Below, one piece after another: positions 22,233 through 34,351 of a stretch of 64,000 nt of DNA. The stretch's first letter is position 1, and every line of letters begins with the position of its first letter. Both the position numbers and the translations under genes were made by a program. The notes below the pieces were generated by a model, which saw only the letters and a program-made list of their open reading frames with translations, made no database searches and had not been told where the DNA came from. The stretch is from Citrus sinensis (Eukaryota > Streptophyta > Magnoliopsida > Sapindales > Rutaceae). The stretch is taken from the NCBI RefSeq assembly GCF_022201045.2, contig NC_068558.1, forward strand, positions 31,267,501-31,331,500, given 5' to 3'.

Positions 22233-22678
22233 TGCTAAAAACTGAGGAGGAGTAAATTATTCAAAACTAAAACTATTTGGGCAACAAAAAAATTTTACTA
22301 AACCAAATTATTTTATTGATATTTTACAAAAGAGACACTACAGCACTCATGTCTCACTCTTCTTTCTCCCAACTAATTCTTCTTTCTTCACTTGATGCAT
22401 ACAACAAAGAGCTTAAAGGTATTTATAGTAATCTAGATCTAATACAAACCACACAAATATTAAATTACAAAAAATATGACAACCACATTTTACAAATATC
22501 TCTAATTGTTCAAGAAATATGTAAACTTAGATATTTTTACCTTGATTACATATTTTTAGATTAGAAATATCTCTTATTCTCTATACAATTTTTGAATTTT
22601 TCATGGACTAAACTTTAAACTTGGGCTTGGACGAATGCCTTTGGGTTAGATCATGAAATTGGTATTCGACTTTTAACA
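22233..22678 (-). repeat. 5' LTR of the copia element
   Basis: The termini are TGTTAAAA (minus-strand start at 22,678) and TTTTAGCA (end at 22,233), an almost perfect short inverted pair. A minus-strand TATA box (ctataaatacc) lies near 22,420-22,430. There is no second copy in the window to confirm the limits. Confidence 0.7.
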
Positions 22679-23854
22679 TGTTTTACAATGGATGGTAGCT
22701 TGTTTACAGCAAAGTGTCGTCGGTTGTTCGCTCTACAAAATAAAGTGGTGCAATTCAGTTCTAACTGAACAGAATGCATTATTAATTAAATTAATAGATA
22801 ATAAAGATAAATAATAAATAATGAAATGGAGGAGAGACAGTAATCACAAAAACTAATACATACTTTAAGGGGCTATTTATTTTAGAAAACCAATTCAATT
22901 TTAGCTATTCAATTGTTTGAAGTGTGTGTGTGTGTGTTTGTTTGTTTTTTTAATTAACACTAAAAGAAAAGTTAAAACATTCTACAAGATTTTATACTAC
23001 AACTTTGATTTGAATTATAAATTTTTCATTGGTTACATGATCCTAAGAAAAGTCTTTATTTGAAAATTGTGATTTTTTTATTTTTCAACTTTTATTTAAG
23101 GTAAGTTCAAGAATAATATTACACATTTCAAAATTTGTTCCTAGAGGATGCAACGTGACGCTTATCAAATAAATTAAGTTTTCACACTTTTTAAGATGAT
23201 TTAATGCACCGTTCACCTATTCTTTCGTATGTAATTATATAATTAAATGCACACATGGCACACCAAGTCACCTACCATAGACAATTATTTAATAATCAAA
23301 TTTGAAAAAGTAAGTATTTATCGTTTTTGCTTTCAATAAAAAAGGTACACCGCGATCAATTTAATTAAAAACTCTCTCAACTATAAATCTCCTTTCCGCG
23401 TGTGCTAATATAAAAATTTCTCCTTGGCCACCATTTCCCACGATGAAATAGATCTCTTATTTCAATCTTTGTTATATCTTTAATTTTCTTTTAACTTTGT
23501 ATATATAGTAGTTATGTGGTCCACGATCCTTAAATTTATTAAAATATAGAAAAGTTATTAAATTGTGTGATTTAATAGTATAATATTTTTATATTATTAA
23601 ACTATATGGTTTAATAACTTTACCGGATTTTAACAAAGTCCAAGATTATATATTTAAACTCATCAAACTATTCATTTAACCCACATTTAAAAATAATTTT
23701 TAATAATTAAAATACCCCTAAATCAAATAATTATGGACACTAAAACATCGTAAAAAAAAAAAATTATTCTTGAACCATCTTTACATTCAATGTTATGTTT
23801 TTCTTTAATTCTAAATTGATATTCTTTAGTTTTTTTATTAATCTTAGAACACAA
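22679..23854. other. AT-rich intergenic DNA
   Basis: No gene seen. A (gt)n microsatellite lies at 22,922-22,937, followed by (tttg)n. Confidence 0.4.
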
Positions 23855-24190
23855 TAAAGTGATTCATACTGATTTTATTGGGGAACAAATCAATGTGAGA
23901 ATAGTTTTTAACCACAAAGAGGTACGAATTTCTTTACTTTGCTATTCAAAATTGATCGAGAGATTTTTAATTAGTTTCAGTAACTTTGTTGTTGGAAATT
24001 GTGTTGATTATTATGGAGGTTGTTTGAATTTTTATTCGGATGAAACATTCTGAACGCAGTTTGTTCGTTCGTAATACGTTGCCTAACATGCACAATTCAA
24101 TTGTATAGAATAATTAATAACTCTGAATTTTTTTATAATTAGTTGTCAGGCGTTTTTATAATTAGTTGTTTGAGAATGAAATGCCTGAAA
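23855..24190 (+). repeat. Dispersed AT-rich repeat, copy 1
   Basis: It shares long blocks with copy 2 (25,196-25,345) and copy 3 (25,366-25,680): tgattttat-gg-gagcaa-tcaat, gagagatttttaatta-tttcagtaac, gttgtt-gaaattgtgttg, and tgcacaattcaattgtatag. No protein is encoded. The identity of the element is unknown to me. Confidence 0.6.
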
Positions 24191-24205
24191 AAATATAAAT
24201 ATACT

Positions 24206-25064
24206 GTTAGGATTTTGTGCTCTTTAAAGCATATAGATTTATTAATAAATATATTTTCTGATTATAAGAAATTTTGAAATATTTTTTAAATATCTTAATT
24301 GCATAAATATTTTGAATAAGGTCAATTTAGTTTTATTTTATATATTTGTGTAATCATCATATGAATTTTCAAAAGACATAAACATAAGTTATTTTAGGAT
24401 TAAATAAATTGAGCTTGCAGTTAATAAATAGAGTTAGACATCTATTTATGTTTAGACGATAGTTATAATTTGTCTTAGTCATATATGAATTCACTGATAT
24501 TATTTGACTACATTGAACTTGATCATATATGAGATTTAGTTGACTTTGAAATGACTGTCAAATTTATTAAATCTCATTGGCATTGATTTTATTACAATTT
24601 CAATTTTGAGTTAATTATAACTTCATATTTGTGATTATCATTTAATTTGAATTGCCAATGGAAGCAACATACATTTATAGTCAAGATTACTTAGTATCTT
24701 GGTGGAAGCAATTATATGCAGTGAGATTATAGATTTACAATATAAAATTTGTACAGCACATATCTATTTAATATGTTTGTGTATAAGGGGGCCTTGTATT
24801 ATTTTATAAGGTAGGCCCCTATAATAAACACAAGTAATAGGCTACATTGTGGTTTTATTTTGTATTTTAATTTAAATCAAATATTTTTTATTTAATAGAA
24901 TTAAAATAGAGAGAAAATAGAGAAGTCAAGGGTTTCCACCAAAAAGAGATATAAAAAGGCTTGTGTTTTTCAAAAAAGAATAAAGACGCCACCATATATA
25001 GAAAAATGAAAAGAAAATTTTCTCTCTACCTTTGAGAGAAAAAAATTTTTTTACTGCTAGTTAC
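24206..25064 (+). repeat. Possible solo LTR between the repeat copies
   Basis: It starts tgttaggattttgtgctc and could end ...ctagttaca, with a TATA box (gatataaaaaggc) near 24,945-24,957. The termini are LTR-like (TGTTA/TTACA), but the flanks show no target duplication, so this is tentative. A hairpin (agggggcc ... taggcccct) lies at 24,787-24,825. Confidence 0.3.
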
Positions 25065-25195
25065 ATTCAGTAGTGATAAAGGTGCCCATACGTGAAGTAC
25101 AAAGCAAAATAATTTTTAACCAACATATACATCTTATTACAATAGAATACTTTAGCTGTGTTTGGAATACAATATTATGGAGGTATGAATTTATA

Positions 25196-25680
25196 TTGGT
25201 TTATATTGATTTTATGGAGGAGCAAGTCAATATGAGAATAATTTTAATCACATAGAGGTATGAATTTCTTTAATTTGCCATTCGAAATTGATAGAGAGAC
25301 TTTTAATTAGTTTGACTAACTTTGTTGTTGGAACATAGCATCATTTCGAACACTTTAAATTGAATTATATTGATTTTATGGTGGAGCAAATCAATATAAA
25401 AACAATTTTAATCATAGAGAGGTATGGATTTTTCTATTCTGTAATTATTCGAATTGATTGAGAGATTTTTAATTAATTTCAGTAACTTGTTGTTCGAAAT
25501 TGTGTTGTTTATCATCGTTGCTTGAATTTGCATTTGGATAAAACGTTCTGAACTTAGTTTTTTTGTTTGCTCAACATGCACAATTCAATTGTATAGAATA
25601 ATTAATAACTCTGACCTTTTCGATAATTAGTTGTTAGGCGTTAGAATCAAATCTGGTTGACAATAAAATGCTCAAAAAAA
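25196..25680 (+). repeat. Dispersed AT-rich repeat, copies 2 and 3 in tandem
   Basis: Copy 2 (25,196-25,345) is truncated after gttgttggaac. Copy 3 (25,366-25,680) extends through tgcacaattcaattgtatag like copy 1. The leader acatcttattacaatagaata occurs before copy 2 (25,127) and after copy 3 (25,689), so the array may have arisen by unequal exchange. Confidence 0.6.
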
Positions 25681-26306
25681 TATGAATACACATCTTATTA
25701 CAATAGAATATTTTTGGGGTGTTTGGAACATGTACTACATTATATTATATTACTCTTTACATTGACTTATTGCTCACTAGTTTAGAAGTTTTGAGGCATT
25801 AAATATGTTTTAATTATATTTTAGTTTTTATTATGATAAATAAAATATAAAAAATAGATTATGTTATAATATTATTTTATCTAATAATACTATATTGTAT
25901 TATTTACTTATATATTGATAATTAATTTAACATATTCAATAATAAAATAATACTAATATAAACTTAGTATAATACAATATAACATCAAACATTGTACAAC
26001 GTCATTATAATACAATGCTAATATAATACAGCATAATGCAATATACTTGTATTAAATAATGCAACACACTGTAATACAATATAGTGTGTCAAATACACTC
26101 TTTGATAATTAGTCTCTTCAAAATTTGTTTGACAAAAAAATTATATATAATATTAATGCGAACAGATAAAAATACACCAACATAGTCTAAAATACCTATA
26201 CAACGTGTAGGAAAAAAATAATATCTAGAAGTCACACCAAAGATTTTAATTAGTTTTGTACTACCTAATATGTCCTACCTAGCTAACCATATTCTATTAT
26301 ATGCAG
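25681..26306. other. AT-rich intergenic DNA
   Basis: Very AT-rich with many short ataatacaat-type runs (25,860-26,090). Nothing coding. Confidence 0.4.
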
Positions 26307-26637
26307 GACGATGTTTCAATCAAATCAGTTAAATCTGATTCAGATTATGTGATGGATTATAGTAATGAATTCACGACTTACAAGGTAACTTTAATCTATA
26401 ATTAATTTAGCTTTAAATTTCTATGAAATGTTATTTAACTTACACGAGAATTCTGTCCATCTAGGTATTCAAAGGTGGAGAAGCTTTGATTCAATGGACT
26501 CGAGAAATTGGAAAGAAAAATGTTATGATGGTTGTCATTAAGAGATCTAATGTGGGTGGTGGTAGTAAAAGACTAGGGATCTTTTTAGTCGTCAAAGAGG
26601 TGGAAAGTATGAAATAATAGTTCATCCCGCATTTTAC
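26307..26637 (+). pseudogene. Fragment of a MULE/FAR1-type gene
   Basis: Two exon-like pieces, 26,307-26,383 and 26,466-26,637, have proper AG/GT borders (atgcag|gacg, caag|gtaact, tctag|gtattc). They read ...NEFTTYK | VFKGGEALIQWTREIGKKN and VMMVVIKRS, then a +1 shift to RQRGGKYE. The FK-x-E-L/A-I-W pattern followed by xxCERGGKY is the N-terminal region of MULE transposase-like and FAR1-related plant proteins. No other domain follows, so it is a relic. The family call rests on this short pattern only. Confidence 0.5.
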
Positions 26638-27405
26638 TAAAATTTGGGAATAGGAGATTAAAAATTGATTTGGACTCTGTCCAATTCACTAATTTTTTAA
26701 AAATAAAATTATAAATAAACAAAAAATAAAAACTAAAATCCTGAAAAAAAAATACATCTCTTGCAATGTAGACAGATCTAGTTTTAATTAATTACAGATT
26801 AGACAAACCAATCACGATCTAAGATTCTAACTAATAATCAAAATGAGTCTAATGAGTGATATATGATGGTTTGATCGTTGGTATAAAGGTGTGGAGGCAC
26901 ATGTAGCAATAGTTGCTACATGCTTTAATTATAGAATACTCTTAAATTAAAACTTGGTTTAATTTTCCAGAAATTGGGAAGCTCGTTGTGTAATACGTAG
27001 TGATTTTATTTAAATTTAAAGATATTTATGTGTACTTGATAAATTAGTTAACAAGAGTCTAATTTATCAGATGTTGTATATTTTAAAATTTGAATTTGAA
27101 AATAAATGGGTTAAGTTATTACTGGACAGTATTCTTTAAGGTAATTTTGGTGTATTACTCCTCATTCATTTACTGCTTGCTATGTTTGTGTGAATATTAT
27201 CATGATTGGTTATCTGTCATGTGTGTATGAATATTATCATGATTGATTAATAAAAAAGGAGTAATGCTTCCAAAGCACTCAAGACTTTTCCAAATATTTT
27301 GATGAAAATTTACTTTCATATACGTGTTTTCTAAAATGGTGTTATTATTATATCATTTAATTTGCATAACTGATTTGTTTTGTGGTACATATTAACTGAT
27401 TCCAT
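26638..27405. other. AT-rich intergenic DNA
   Basis: No gene. The 24-bp phrase tgaatattatcatgattg(g/a)tta occurs twice, at about 27,190 and 27,228. Confidence 0.4.
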
Positions 27406-27960
27406 GAACTTGAACGATCCAGAGTTGATCAGACGAATGACTTTAGAAACAATCAAGAATAATTTCCCAGCTGAATAACTAGAAATGGTGAAGAATTGCC
27501 ACCTCACTACACTATCTTTCACACATTTGAGTTACCGAGCACCAGGAGATATACTCCTAAACCGATCAGGAAAGGAATAGTAACAGTTGCCGGCAATGCC
27601 ATGCATGCCATGACCCCGTTGCTCGGCCAGGATGGCTGCACCTCCATTGAAGATGGAGTAGTTTTAGCTAGATGCTTGGCACGAAATATGTAGCAAGCTA
27701 TTGGCTATGATGGAAATCGAAAGCAGAAGATTACTGAAGAGGCATCGGATGAATATGTCAAGGAGAGCAGAGTGAGGCTGTTGAGATTGTCTACACGGTC
27801 TTATCTTATTGCTTCAATACAGGACACTTCTTCAAAGCTAGTGAAAATCTTGATTATCTGCCTCTTGGTTGTGCTCTTTAGACACCCTTTTGACATGTTA
27901 AATACACTTGAGGAAGCCTCTAAAGAGCTTGTTGCTTGGAACTTATTTCTTTGTGAGTGA
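27406..27960 (+). pseudogene. FAD-dependent monooxygenase (MO1/CTF2-like), 3' part, dead
   Basis: Translation gives NLNDPELIRRMTLETIKNNF, a stop, VKNCHLTTLSFTHL, then after a frame change GIVTVAGNAMHAMTPLLGQ, DGCTSIEDGVVLARCL, another stop, and a tail EYVKESRVRLLRLSTRSYLI. The VAGDAMHPMTPxLGQGGC-xxxED motif is the second FAD-binding (GD) motif of plant salicylate-hydroxylase-like monooxygenases. The N-terminal GxGxxG dinucleotide fold is not found upstream. With at least two stops and one shift, this is a truncated pseudogene. Confidence 0.85.
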
Positions 27961-28396
27961 TTGACAATTGGATTCCTTTGAAAAAAAATAATTTTTTTTT
28001 TAATTCATTACTCATTTGCGCACATCACCATTCGGAAACCATCATCGGCATGGCGGCTAATTCCAAAATTTGAGTATGCTTAAACACAAAATTTGGGTAT
28101 GCTTAAACCTGCTTTGATAGCAAGAAAAAAAATCTTAAACTAATGGAATAAACTCTTATTATACATCTCAATTACTTAAAAGGGGTAATTTATAAAAGAA
28201 ATTGAATGATGCCAAAAGAAATAACCGAAATATCATGAATTACGAACTCATCTTTCAAATTAGTATCCCATTTTAGCCACCATTCTAAAAAATAACTAAG
28301 ATTTTGCTCACTCTATTTTTTTTTTCCTAATAAGATCTATTTGGAAAAGTTGCCCCTTCTTTAAGTGAATCTTAGTCAATTTGTCTCTTTTCATTT
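27961..28396. other. Intergenic
   Basis: Contains two adjacent copies of the phrase aaaatttg(a/g)gtatgcttaaac (28,065-28,110). No gene. Confidence 0.4.
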
Positions 28397-28406
28397 CCCT
28401 CTTTAC

Positions 28407-28676
28407 TTTTTTTTTTTTTTTCTGAACCACGAGGTAGTTTTTTTTTTTTTTTTTTTTTTATCTGAACCACGAGGTAGTCCTGAGTGAGCTCCAATTGTGA
28501 GAGGCACTTTTAAGTCCGTACCACAACCCAGACTAATCCTCGCTCGCACCAGGTCGGCCCGTAAAGGATAAAATACTGACTAAAGTGGTGATTCCATACG
28601 AGAGCGGGACTTAAACTCCTGACCTCTCTTAAGGAGTGAGAGTGCCGAATCACTCACACCAACCAACTTTGGTTAA
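28407..28676 (-). mobile_element. SINE, minus orientation, with duplicated tail
   Basis: The T-run tail and the motif ctgaaccacgaggtagt occur twice in a row (28,422 and 28,462), then a SINE body with a degenerate minus-strand B-box (ggagtttaagtcccgc) and an A-box region at the far right. The flanks ccctctttac (28,397-28,406) and ccccctttac (28,677-28,686) form an imperfect 10-bp duplication. It shares the aaccacgaggta tail with the copies at 16.5 and 40.6 kb, but the head differs, so it is a related subfamily. Confidence 0.75.
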
Positions 28677-28895
28677 CCCCCTTTACGTGTCTTGCATCAT
28701 AAGAACAAGATTCAATTTAGCTTAAATGATATATCAGAAGAGGTTATAGGTGAATAACACTCAAGCTCTATAACTCAGAGAGTAGGGATTCGAGTGCCAT
28801 GATCATTTAAGGTTTCAACATCTTGGAAATGTCTTGATGATGAGATGTACAATGCATTTTAGATTCGAGTGAAAAGAACACCAGAACAACTGAAA

Positions 28896-30678
28896 TCACA
28901 GGGTGGGAGCTCTCTCTGCGTTTCCGGAGATCACGGTAAGCAAGTTGTTGGCAAAAGGATCACTGAGATGTTTAGCAAGGTTCTCAACTGGACCTTCACC
29001 TGTGACATAAGCTTGGAGAAAGAAACCAAGCATGGCAAACATTGCAAGTCTTCCATTCTTGATCTCCTTCACTTTTAGCAATGCAAATTGGTCAGGATCC
29101 TTTGCTAATCCCAGTGGGTCAAATGGACCACCTGGGTGAAGCTTGTCCTCCAAATCCTACGATGGAAATTGCACAGAGTTTGAGTTTTTTTGTTTCGGTA
29201 ACCATGCATGCATGTATCTACCAGAACATATCGAATGGAACTCAAAACTCATCCCCAAGCTTTTCAAAGACTCTGAAATTTCACCTCTAAAGTTTTTTGT
29301 AATTTTTTAACGTTTAATTGAATTTGAACTTTGCACTTTGCTTGAAAGGAAGCAGATTGAATGTAGTCCTTGCACGCAACTAACTGACTATTTGTGTTTG
29401 CTTAACTAAATGATATATGATGACTATAATTATCAAATTCGCTACACTTTTAACTTTAGAATATGCTTTTGACTAGTAATGGTAATGCGGTAAACTAATT
29501 TTCCACGTAAGTAATGTGTAAGTGATGTTAATGAGAAGCAGGACAAAGACAATTACCAAACCGTTGGTGATTCTATAATATTCAGCACCACCTACAAGAA
29601 CAATCTCAGCAATGACAGCAAAAACAAGGTTGATTGGGATGTTCTTTCCGAAGTAGTTCAATGTGTTTCCATCAAGAAGTAGAGCTCCAGTCTGCAAAAA
29701 CAGGACATTAACAAAACCATAAGCAAATACACGACATAAAGGAGCAACGATCTGGAAAAATGCAAATTAACCTTGAACCAGACAGCTTCAGGACCACAGT
29801 TAGCACCAAACTTGTTAAAGGCTTCAGGAATGATGAAACCAGCAGCACCAAGCATGGCCCATCTGGCATGAATCAATTCATATGCCTGATATCTGCAATG
29901 AAATTAATCCAACCATATATTTCTTAACCAATAATCAATGAACTGTTTCTTCGGATGATTTCATAAAAAGATACAACAAAAAAATGTAGAGCTTAAGTTA
30001 ACATACTTGCTGAAGTCGTCTGGTTTCTTGCTGAGACCAAAAGGATCGTAACCATAGCTGCATTAAAGCAACAAAATTCATTATGTATTAATGTTTTAAA
30101 AAACATTCAACTAAACAATGTTCAAGAAAAATCATCTGAGGCCCTGAAGGGAAGAAGAAGGACAATCTTACTCTCCGGGAACTTCTCCGGTCAAGTACTC
30201 AGGGATCTCAGATCTGTCCAAGAGACCCTCGGGCAAGAAAATTCTTCGGTCAGGACCTGAAAAATTCACCATGCATGCAATATGTTGAAAGACCTATATT
30301 GAAATTATAACCAGACAGAGCAATAACTGCGAGTTCGAACACAAGATTTTGGCTCTGATACAACAGTTTTTAAGCCACTGGACCTCAAAAGCATAACAGT
30401 TGCAAACGTACTCTTAAGCTCGGAAAAAGTAGAATTGGCATGTACTCACCATACCACTTGGCGAGCTCTTCGTTAACGGGGGAGACGGCGACGGGCTTAG
30501 ACTTGGCAGGAGGGGCGGCTTTCTTCTTGGAGAAGAGAGCAACGGGCTTGAAAGTAGAAGGGTTTGATGCACCTGGAGCTGAAGTCCTAACAGCACTGCT
30601 GACATTGAGAGGGTTGCCAAGCATCTCCTTAGCTCCAATGGAGGCAGCAGGAGTGGACGATGCTGCCAATGAAGCCAT
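28896..30678 (-). CDS. LHCB5: Chlorophyll a/b-binding protein CP26
   Basis: Six exons: 30,678-30,450, 30,256-30,172, 30,057-30,007, 29,892-29,772, 29,691-29,557, 29,156-28,896. Phases join to 293 residues. CP26 is a minor monomeric antenna of photosystem II in the thylakoid membrane. It binds chlorophyll a/b and xanthophylls and links LHCII trimers to the core. Seen: a Ser/Ala-rich transit peptide, [20 protein letters not shown], the first LHC helix with [14 protein letters not shown], the CP26 signature [18 protein letters not shown], and the third helix with [18 protein letters not shown]. The end [11 protein letters not shown] is typical of LHCB5. No defect seen. Confidence 0.97.
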
Positions 30679-30778
30679 CTTCAGAGTGTTGCTGCTGCTG
30701 CTTCTTTGTGTTAGAGAAATGAAATGGTGAAGATGAGAGTGGAGGAAGCAGGGGAAAATACAAACTATAAGCTTGAAC

Positions 30779-30830
30779 TAATGGACGTGGACATGCCACT
30801 TGGGCTTGTGATTGGTTGGTTGTGGAGTAT
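30779..30830 (-). promoter_or_regulatory. LHCB5 proximal promoter motifs
   Basis: On the minus strand: a CCAAT box (ccaaccaatcac, core at 30,811-30,815) and a G-box-like tccacgtcc (30,784-30,792), 105-140 bp upstream of the ATG. Such pairs are common in light-regulated LHC genes. The TATA element is weak (cttatagtttgtat). Regulation by light is inference. Confidence 0.5.
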
Positions 30831-30966
30831 TTGTAATCTAACGCTCAAATTTGATAGGCCAGCATTGTTAACATAGCAGATCACTATGCTGATGTGGAAT
30901 GCGAATTGCGAATTGCGAATTGCCTAGGTTTGGATAACGTGTCCTATCCGTTTCAATATTTCGTTA

Positions 30967-31004
<38 letters not shown>

Positions 31005-31821
31005 TTTCTCATTCCTAAATCTTTTTGTGTGGCTATTTTGTTTTTTGTGTAGACCTCATTTTGATTCAAATGGTAAACTGGTAAAGATTGCTGTTTTGTA
31101 AACTGTTAATTTGCTTTTTTTATCTCGATGGTCTACTAACAGAATAAAATTCTATTCCCACGGCCGCCAAACCATTGGGTAATTCTCTGAAAAAATCGTT
31201 GGGTTTATACAAAACCTAAAATCAGGAAGACCAAGTTGAAAGCGCTCCAATCAGCAGTCCATCTCATCCCATGACAAGCTAACAACCAATTTTTTCTCCT
31301 AAATTTATTAGCCAGGGCATCGCATAACTTTTAAAGGTTGCGCAAACAGATATAACAAATATTCTGAAGCATTGGTGCAAAGTGCAGGACAGCTGGATAA
31401 TCCTTAAAGAAATGCAACTACCTAAGTTTGCATTTTGCAAGATAAAATTACAAGCAGCACTGTACCAATGGTGAATTGGAAGATAAACTATCAACCCACA
31501 GAAGTTCAAAGAAAATCATGTCTCACCAACAAGTAACAGCAAATACCAGAAGGGTGCAGATTTGGAACTTAACAGAAACATGGACTTTTGCATTCAGTTC
31601 AGACCTGACCGAATGCAACCAGCTCAGGACAATCGATCAGAGGTAGCACCTTAACAGTTACAACAGCTCGCACATCAGAAACACTATATGATAAATACAT
31701 GCCCAAACTGCATTTTAAAATAATCAGTTTCTTTAATTCAAGCAACTATATCAAATCTATTGTAACCAGAGCTTCCTACTTGATGAAAATAGAACACCTA
31801 ACAACCCCCATCAAGCTTTGC
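30831..31821. other. Intergenic, with microsatellite and 3' UTR of the next gene
   Basis: 30,898-30,925 has three tandem copies of gaattgc, and 30,969-31,002 is an (att)n microsatellite. The stretch from about 31,280 to 31,821 probably contains the 3' UTR of the minus-strand glycine-rich gene. No other gene. Confidence 0.5.
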
Positions 31822-33098
31822 TCATCTTCTCCACTTCTCAATTTCTCTTGAGGTTGCCTTGACCAGCTTCTTGGTATTAAGGACAAGCTCATCAATGAGC
31901 TCAACCAACATTTCCCTGATAGCAACAAGAAAACGTTCTTTTTGTCAGAAGCATCCTATTAGATATTTTGTCCCTCTCAAAATTAAAGATGATAAGAATA
32001 AAATAACAAAACAAAGGAAACCCTAACTAAAATAACCGAAAAAACAGTAATAGTTAAACAACATTATTGTCAGGGACTCAGAGGCATCCTATTAGTTGTT
32101 AAAAACCAATCTTAATGGTTTAAGCATATCTAAGGCTAATGTAGATTTTAAACCCAAAACAGGTCTCATCAAACAGAGTAGCCAATTTTAATATGCCCGG
32201 TGTATGTATTGAACTCTAAATGCCATAATCACATAGCTGTAATTGCATAAACCACCAGAGAATTGAAAATGGAATTAAGAATTCTGTTCTAATATTACAT
32301 GATAAAGATAACAAACATAGTTATTTGATGAACTATTGGGAAATTGGAACCACAGGATGTACTTACTGAGAAGAAGCATCTCCTTGAGGCTGAAATAGCT
32401 TCCCGACATTAGAGTACCTCCGATGCGCGTCATGAGCAATACCTTTCCCAACACCATAACCAAACCCCACACCAACCCCACACCCTGCACCAAACCCCAT
32501 GCCAAACTGCATACCAGGAAACCCAGGACCAATGCCTACACCTGGAGGGGAAAAAAAAGGCGTTTAACATCTCAAAGCTTAAGATATAATCATTAAACAT
32601 AATAGTGTGGTAAATTGAACAAGCATACACACACCACAATAGTGGTTTAGTAAAAACAAAATGAATCCATCGAAGCAGTTCATCTATTTTTCAAAGTCCA
32701 AATCATCAAAACAAAAACAGACCCACTGAAGAGTTCACATGAAAGTACTGCAACTAGCATCAAAATGTCATCACTTGCAGAACAAATTCAAACTTGAATC
32801 AAAGAAATGAAATCATATCAACAAAATAAACCAAACCCATCAAGGGAATTGACTCGAATAAGGCTTTTCATCCAAGTTGGGACAAAACCCACCGAGGGTT
32901 TTGCCTGCAACAAATACATAAGAAAGTGCAATCACTAACAGTGGGTGTTACTTTATTTTTACCTCCGACGAGGCCAACGCCGACGCCGACACCGCAGCCA
33001 AGGCCAGTGCCGAAAGCGGGACCCACTTTGCCAAAGTCTTTGAACTTGAGTTCCGGAAGCTTCCAGATCAAGCCCCTCTCGTCGTCGTTGCCGCTCAT
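31822..33098 (-). CDS. Small glycine-rich protein, glycine-zipper type, function unknown
   Basis: Three exons, 33,098-32,963, 32,541-32,367 and 31,915-31,822, join (phases 1 and 2) to 134 residues. The N-terminus MSGNDDERGLIWKLPELKFKD is followed by two Gly/Val/Phe blocks (GTGLGCGVGVGVGLVGG and FGAGCGVGVGFGYGVGKG), then RRYSNVGKLF and a basic helical tail ending TSREIEKWRR. The glycine-zipper blocks could form short membrane-associating helices, as in TGD5-like plastid envelope proteins, but the termini differ, so I claim no homology. Conserved splice sites and a preserved frame support a real gene. The in-frame GTG just upstream is not a start. Confidence 0.85.
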
Positions 33099-34351
33099 CT
33101 TCACGAGACTTCTGGTCTCACTCTCTCCGAAAGAAAAGACAGAATTATTGGGATTTTAGTATGAATAAATGGTTGGCAATTTCAATTTTTAAAAGAGTCC
33201 TAATTCTCTCCGGCATCCGCAATTACAATTATATAATTGGTCTCCATTTTCAAAAATTAAAAAACGCTTTGAAATCTTGAATCTTGTTGCGGTTCATCTA
33301 ATTTTTTTTTAATTGTATTTATTATTTTATTATATTATAAAATTGAATTTATAGAAATAGTCACTTTTGGGGACTTTCAAATTGAATTTATAGGAATAGT
33401 CAATTTTGGAGACTTTTCGTAACGTTAGCCAATTTTCAAACTGCTATATTTTTAGACTTTAGACTTTAGACTTTGGAGTGTGCTCTAATTATTATTATCA
33501 TTTTTTTTTTTTTTGGAAATCAAAAAACTCCCCATTAATCTCTTTACATTGTCGCTTAATTATTATTATTTTGTCATAACGTACGCAAGATGTGTCAACA
33601 AGATGTCAAGCTCACACTAAATGGCGTTTACGTACACGTTAGACAATCTATCAAATGCACCCAACGAAGTCTTAGGGCTAAAAAAGACAAAAGCTATTTA
33701 GGGGCATTTTTTTTTTCCGCAGAAGGTATTTTTATTTTAGCACTCACTCTCATAATTCATTTTTATACCATTTGTAGTCGAACACAAGTTCGAACGTACA
33801 AAATAACCTTTCAGGCGTAAGTCAATTGATTATAAAGAAATTTTGTATTTACAATCATCTAAATTTGGGTGATAACAAAAGATAAAAGATTAGTATTTAC
33901 TAATTAGTATATAAAATTTTTCATTATCATTTAAATGTTTAAAAATAATAATAAAAAAGATTAGTTTTATGTTACGTTATAATGAATTAATTGTTTTTAA
34001 ATCACTTCGTTCGTTTAAAAATTTTAATTTATTTATTATATTTTTAAAAGACAAAAAAATTTATCAATCTACTCTTATTTTTTCATTATTTAAAAAAAAG
34101 ATAATTTGAGATTGTTTAAAAAAAAAAGAGAATAATTTAAAAATAATCAAATTAAGAAGGGTGATCCAAAATTTACACTAATGAAAAATTTTAAAAAAAA
34201 TTAAAAGCCCAAGTGAGCCTGGGCCATTGAGAGTTGATGGGCTGGCCGGTTCATTGAGCAACCCGGCCGCCTTATCTTCAAAGTTTGTTTACCACTGAAT
34301 TCATGCCGCAACTGGAAAGGAACAGAAGGGAGCCGGCGCCGCTGTGAGACT
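33099..34351. other. Divergent intergenic region
   Basis: It lies between the glycine-rich gene (minus) and the ATPase gene (plus), so it holds both promoters. 33,345-33,420 repeats the phrase aattgaatttatag-aatagtcac/aatttt twice. The rest is AT-rich. GC rises at 34,200-34,345 next to the ATPase start. I see no clear TATA box. Confidence 0.4.

Larger units (their letters stand above)
17861..22678 (-). mobile_element. Decayed Ty1/copia element, 3' end missing
   Basis: Read right to left: an LTR of 446 bp (22,678-22,233), an iMet primer site, gag, integrase, and reverse transcriptase ending near 17,861 just after the motif that normally leads to DISYAV. RNase H and the 3' LTR are absent, so the left end is truncated. 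Stops occur in every domain. A hAT-type MITE is nested at 18,769-19,412. Confidence 0.85.

Noticed and set aside
27331-27522. Minus-strand frame opposite the monooxygenase relic
   Set aside because: Antisense shadow. The plus strand carries the homologous protein.
12369-28676. A metabolic gene cluster of P450 and FAD monooxygenase
   Set aside because: The monooxygenase is a truncated pseudogene and 13 kb of transposons lie between.
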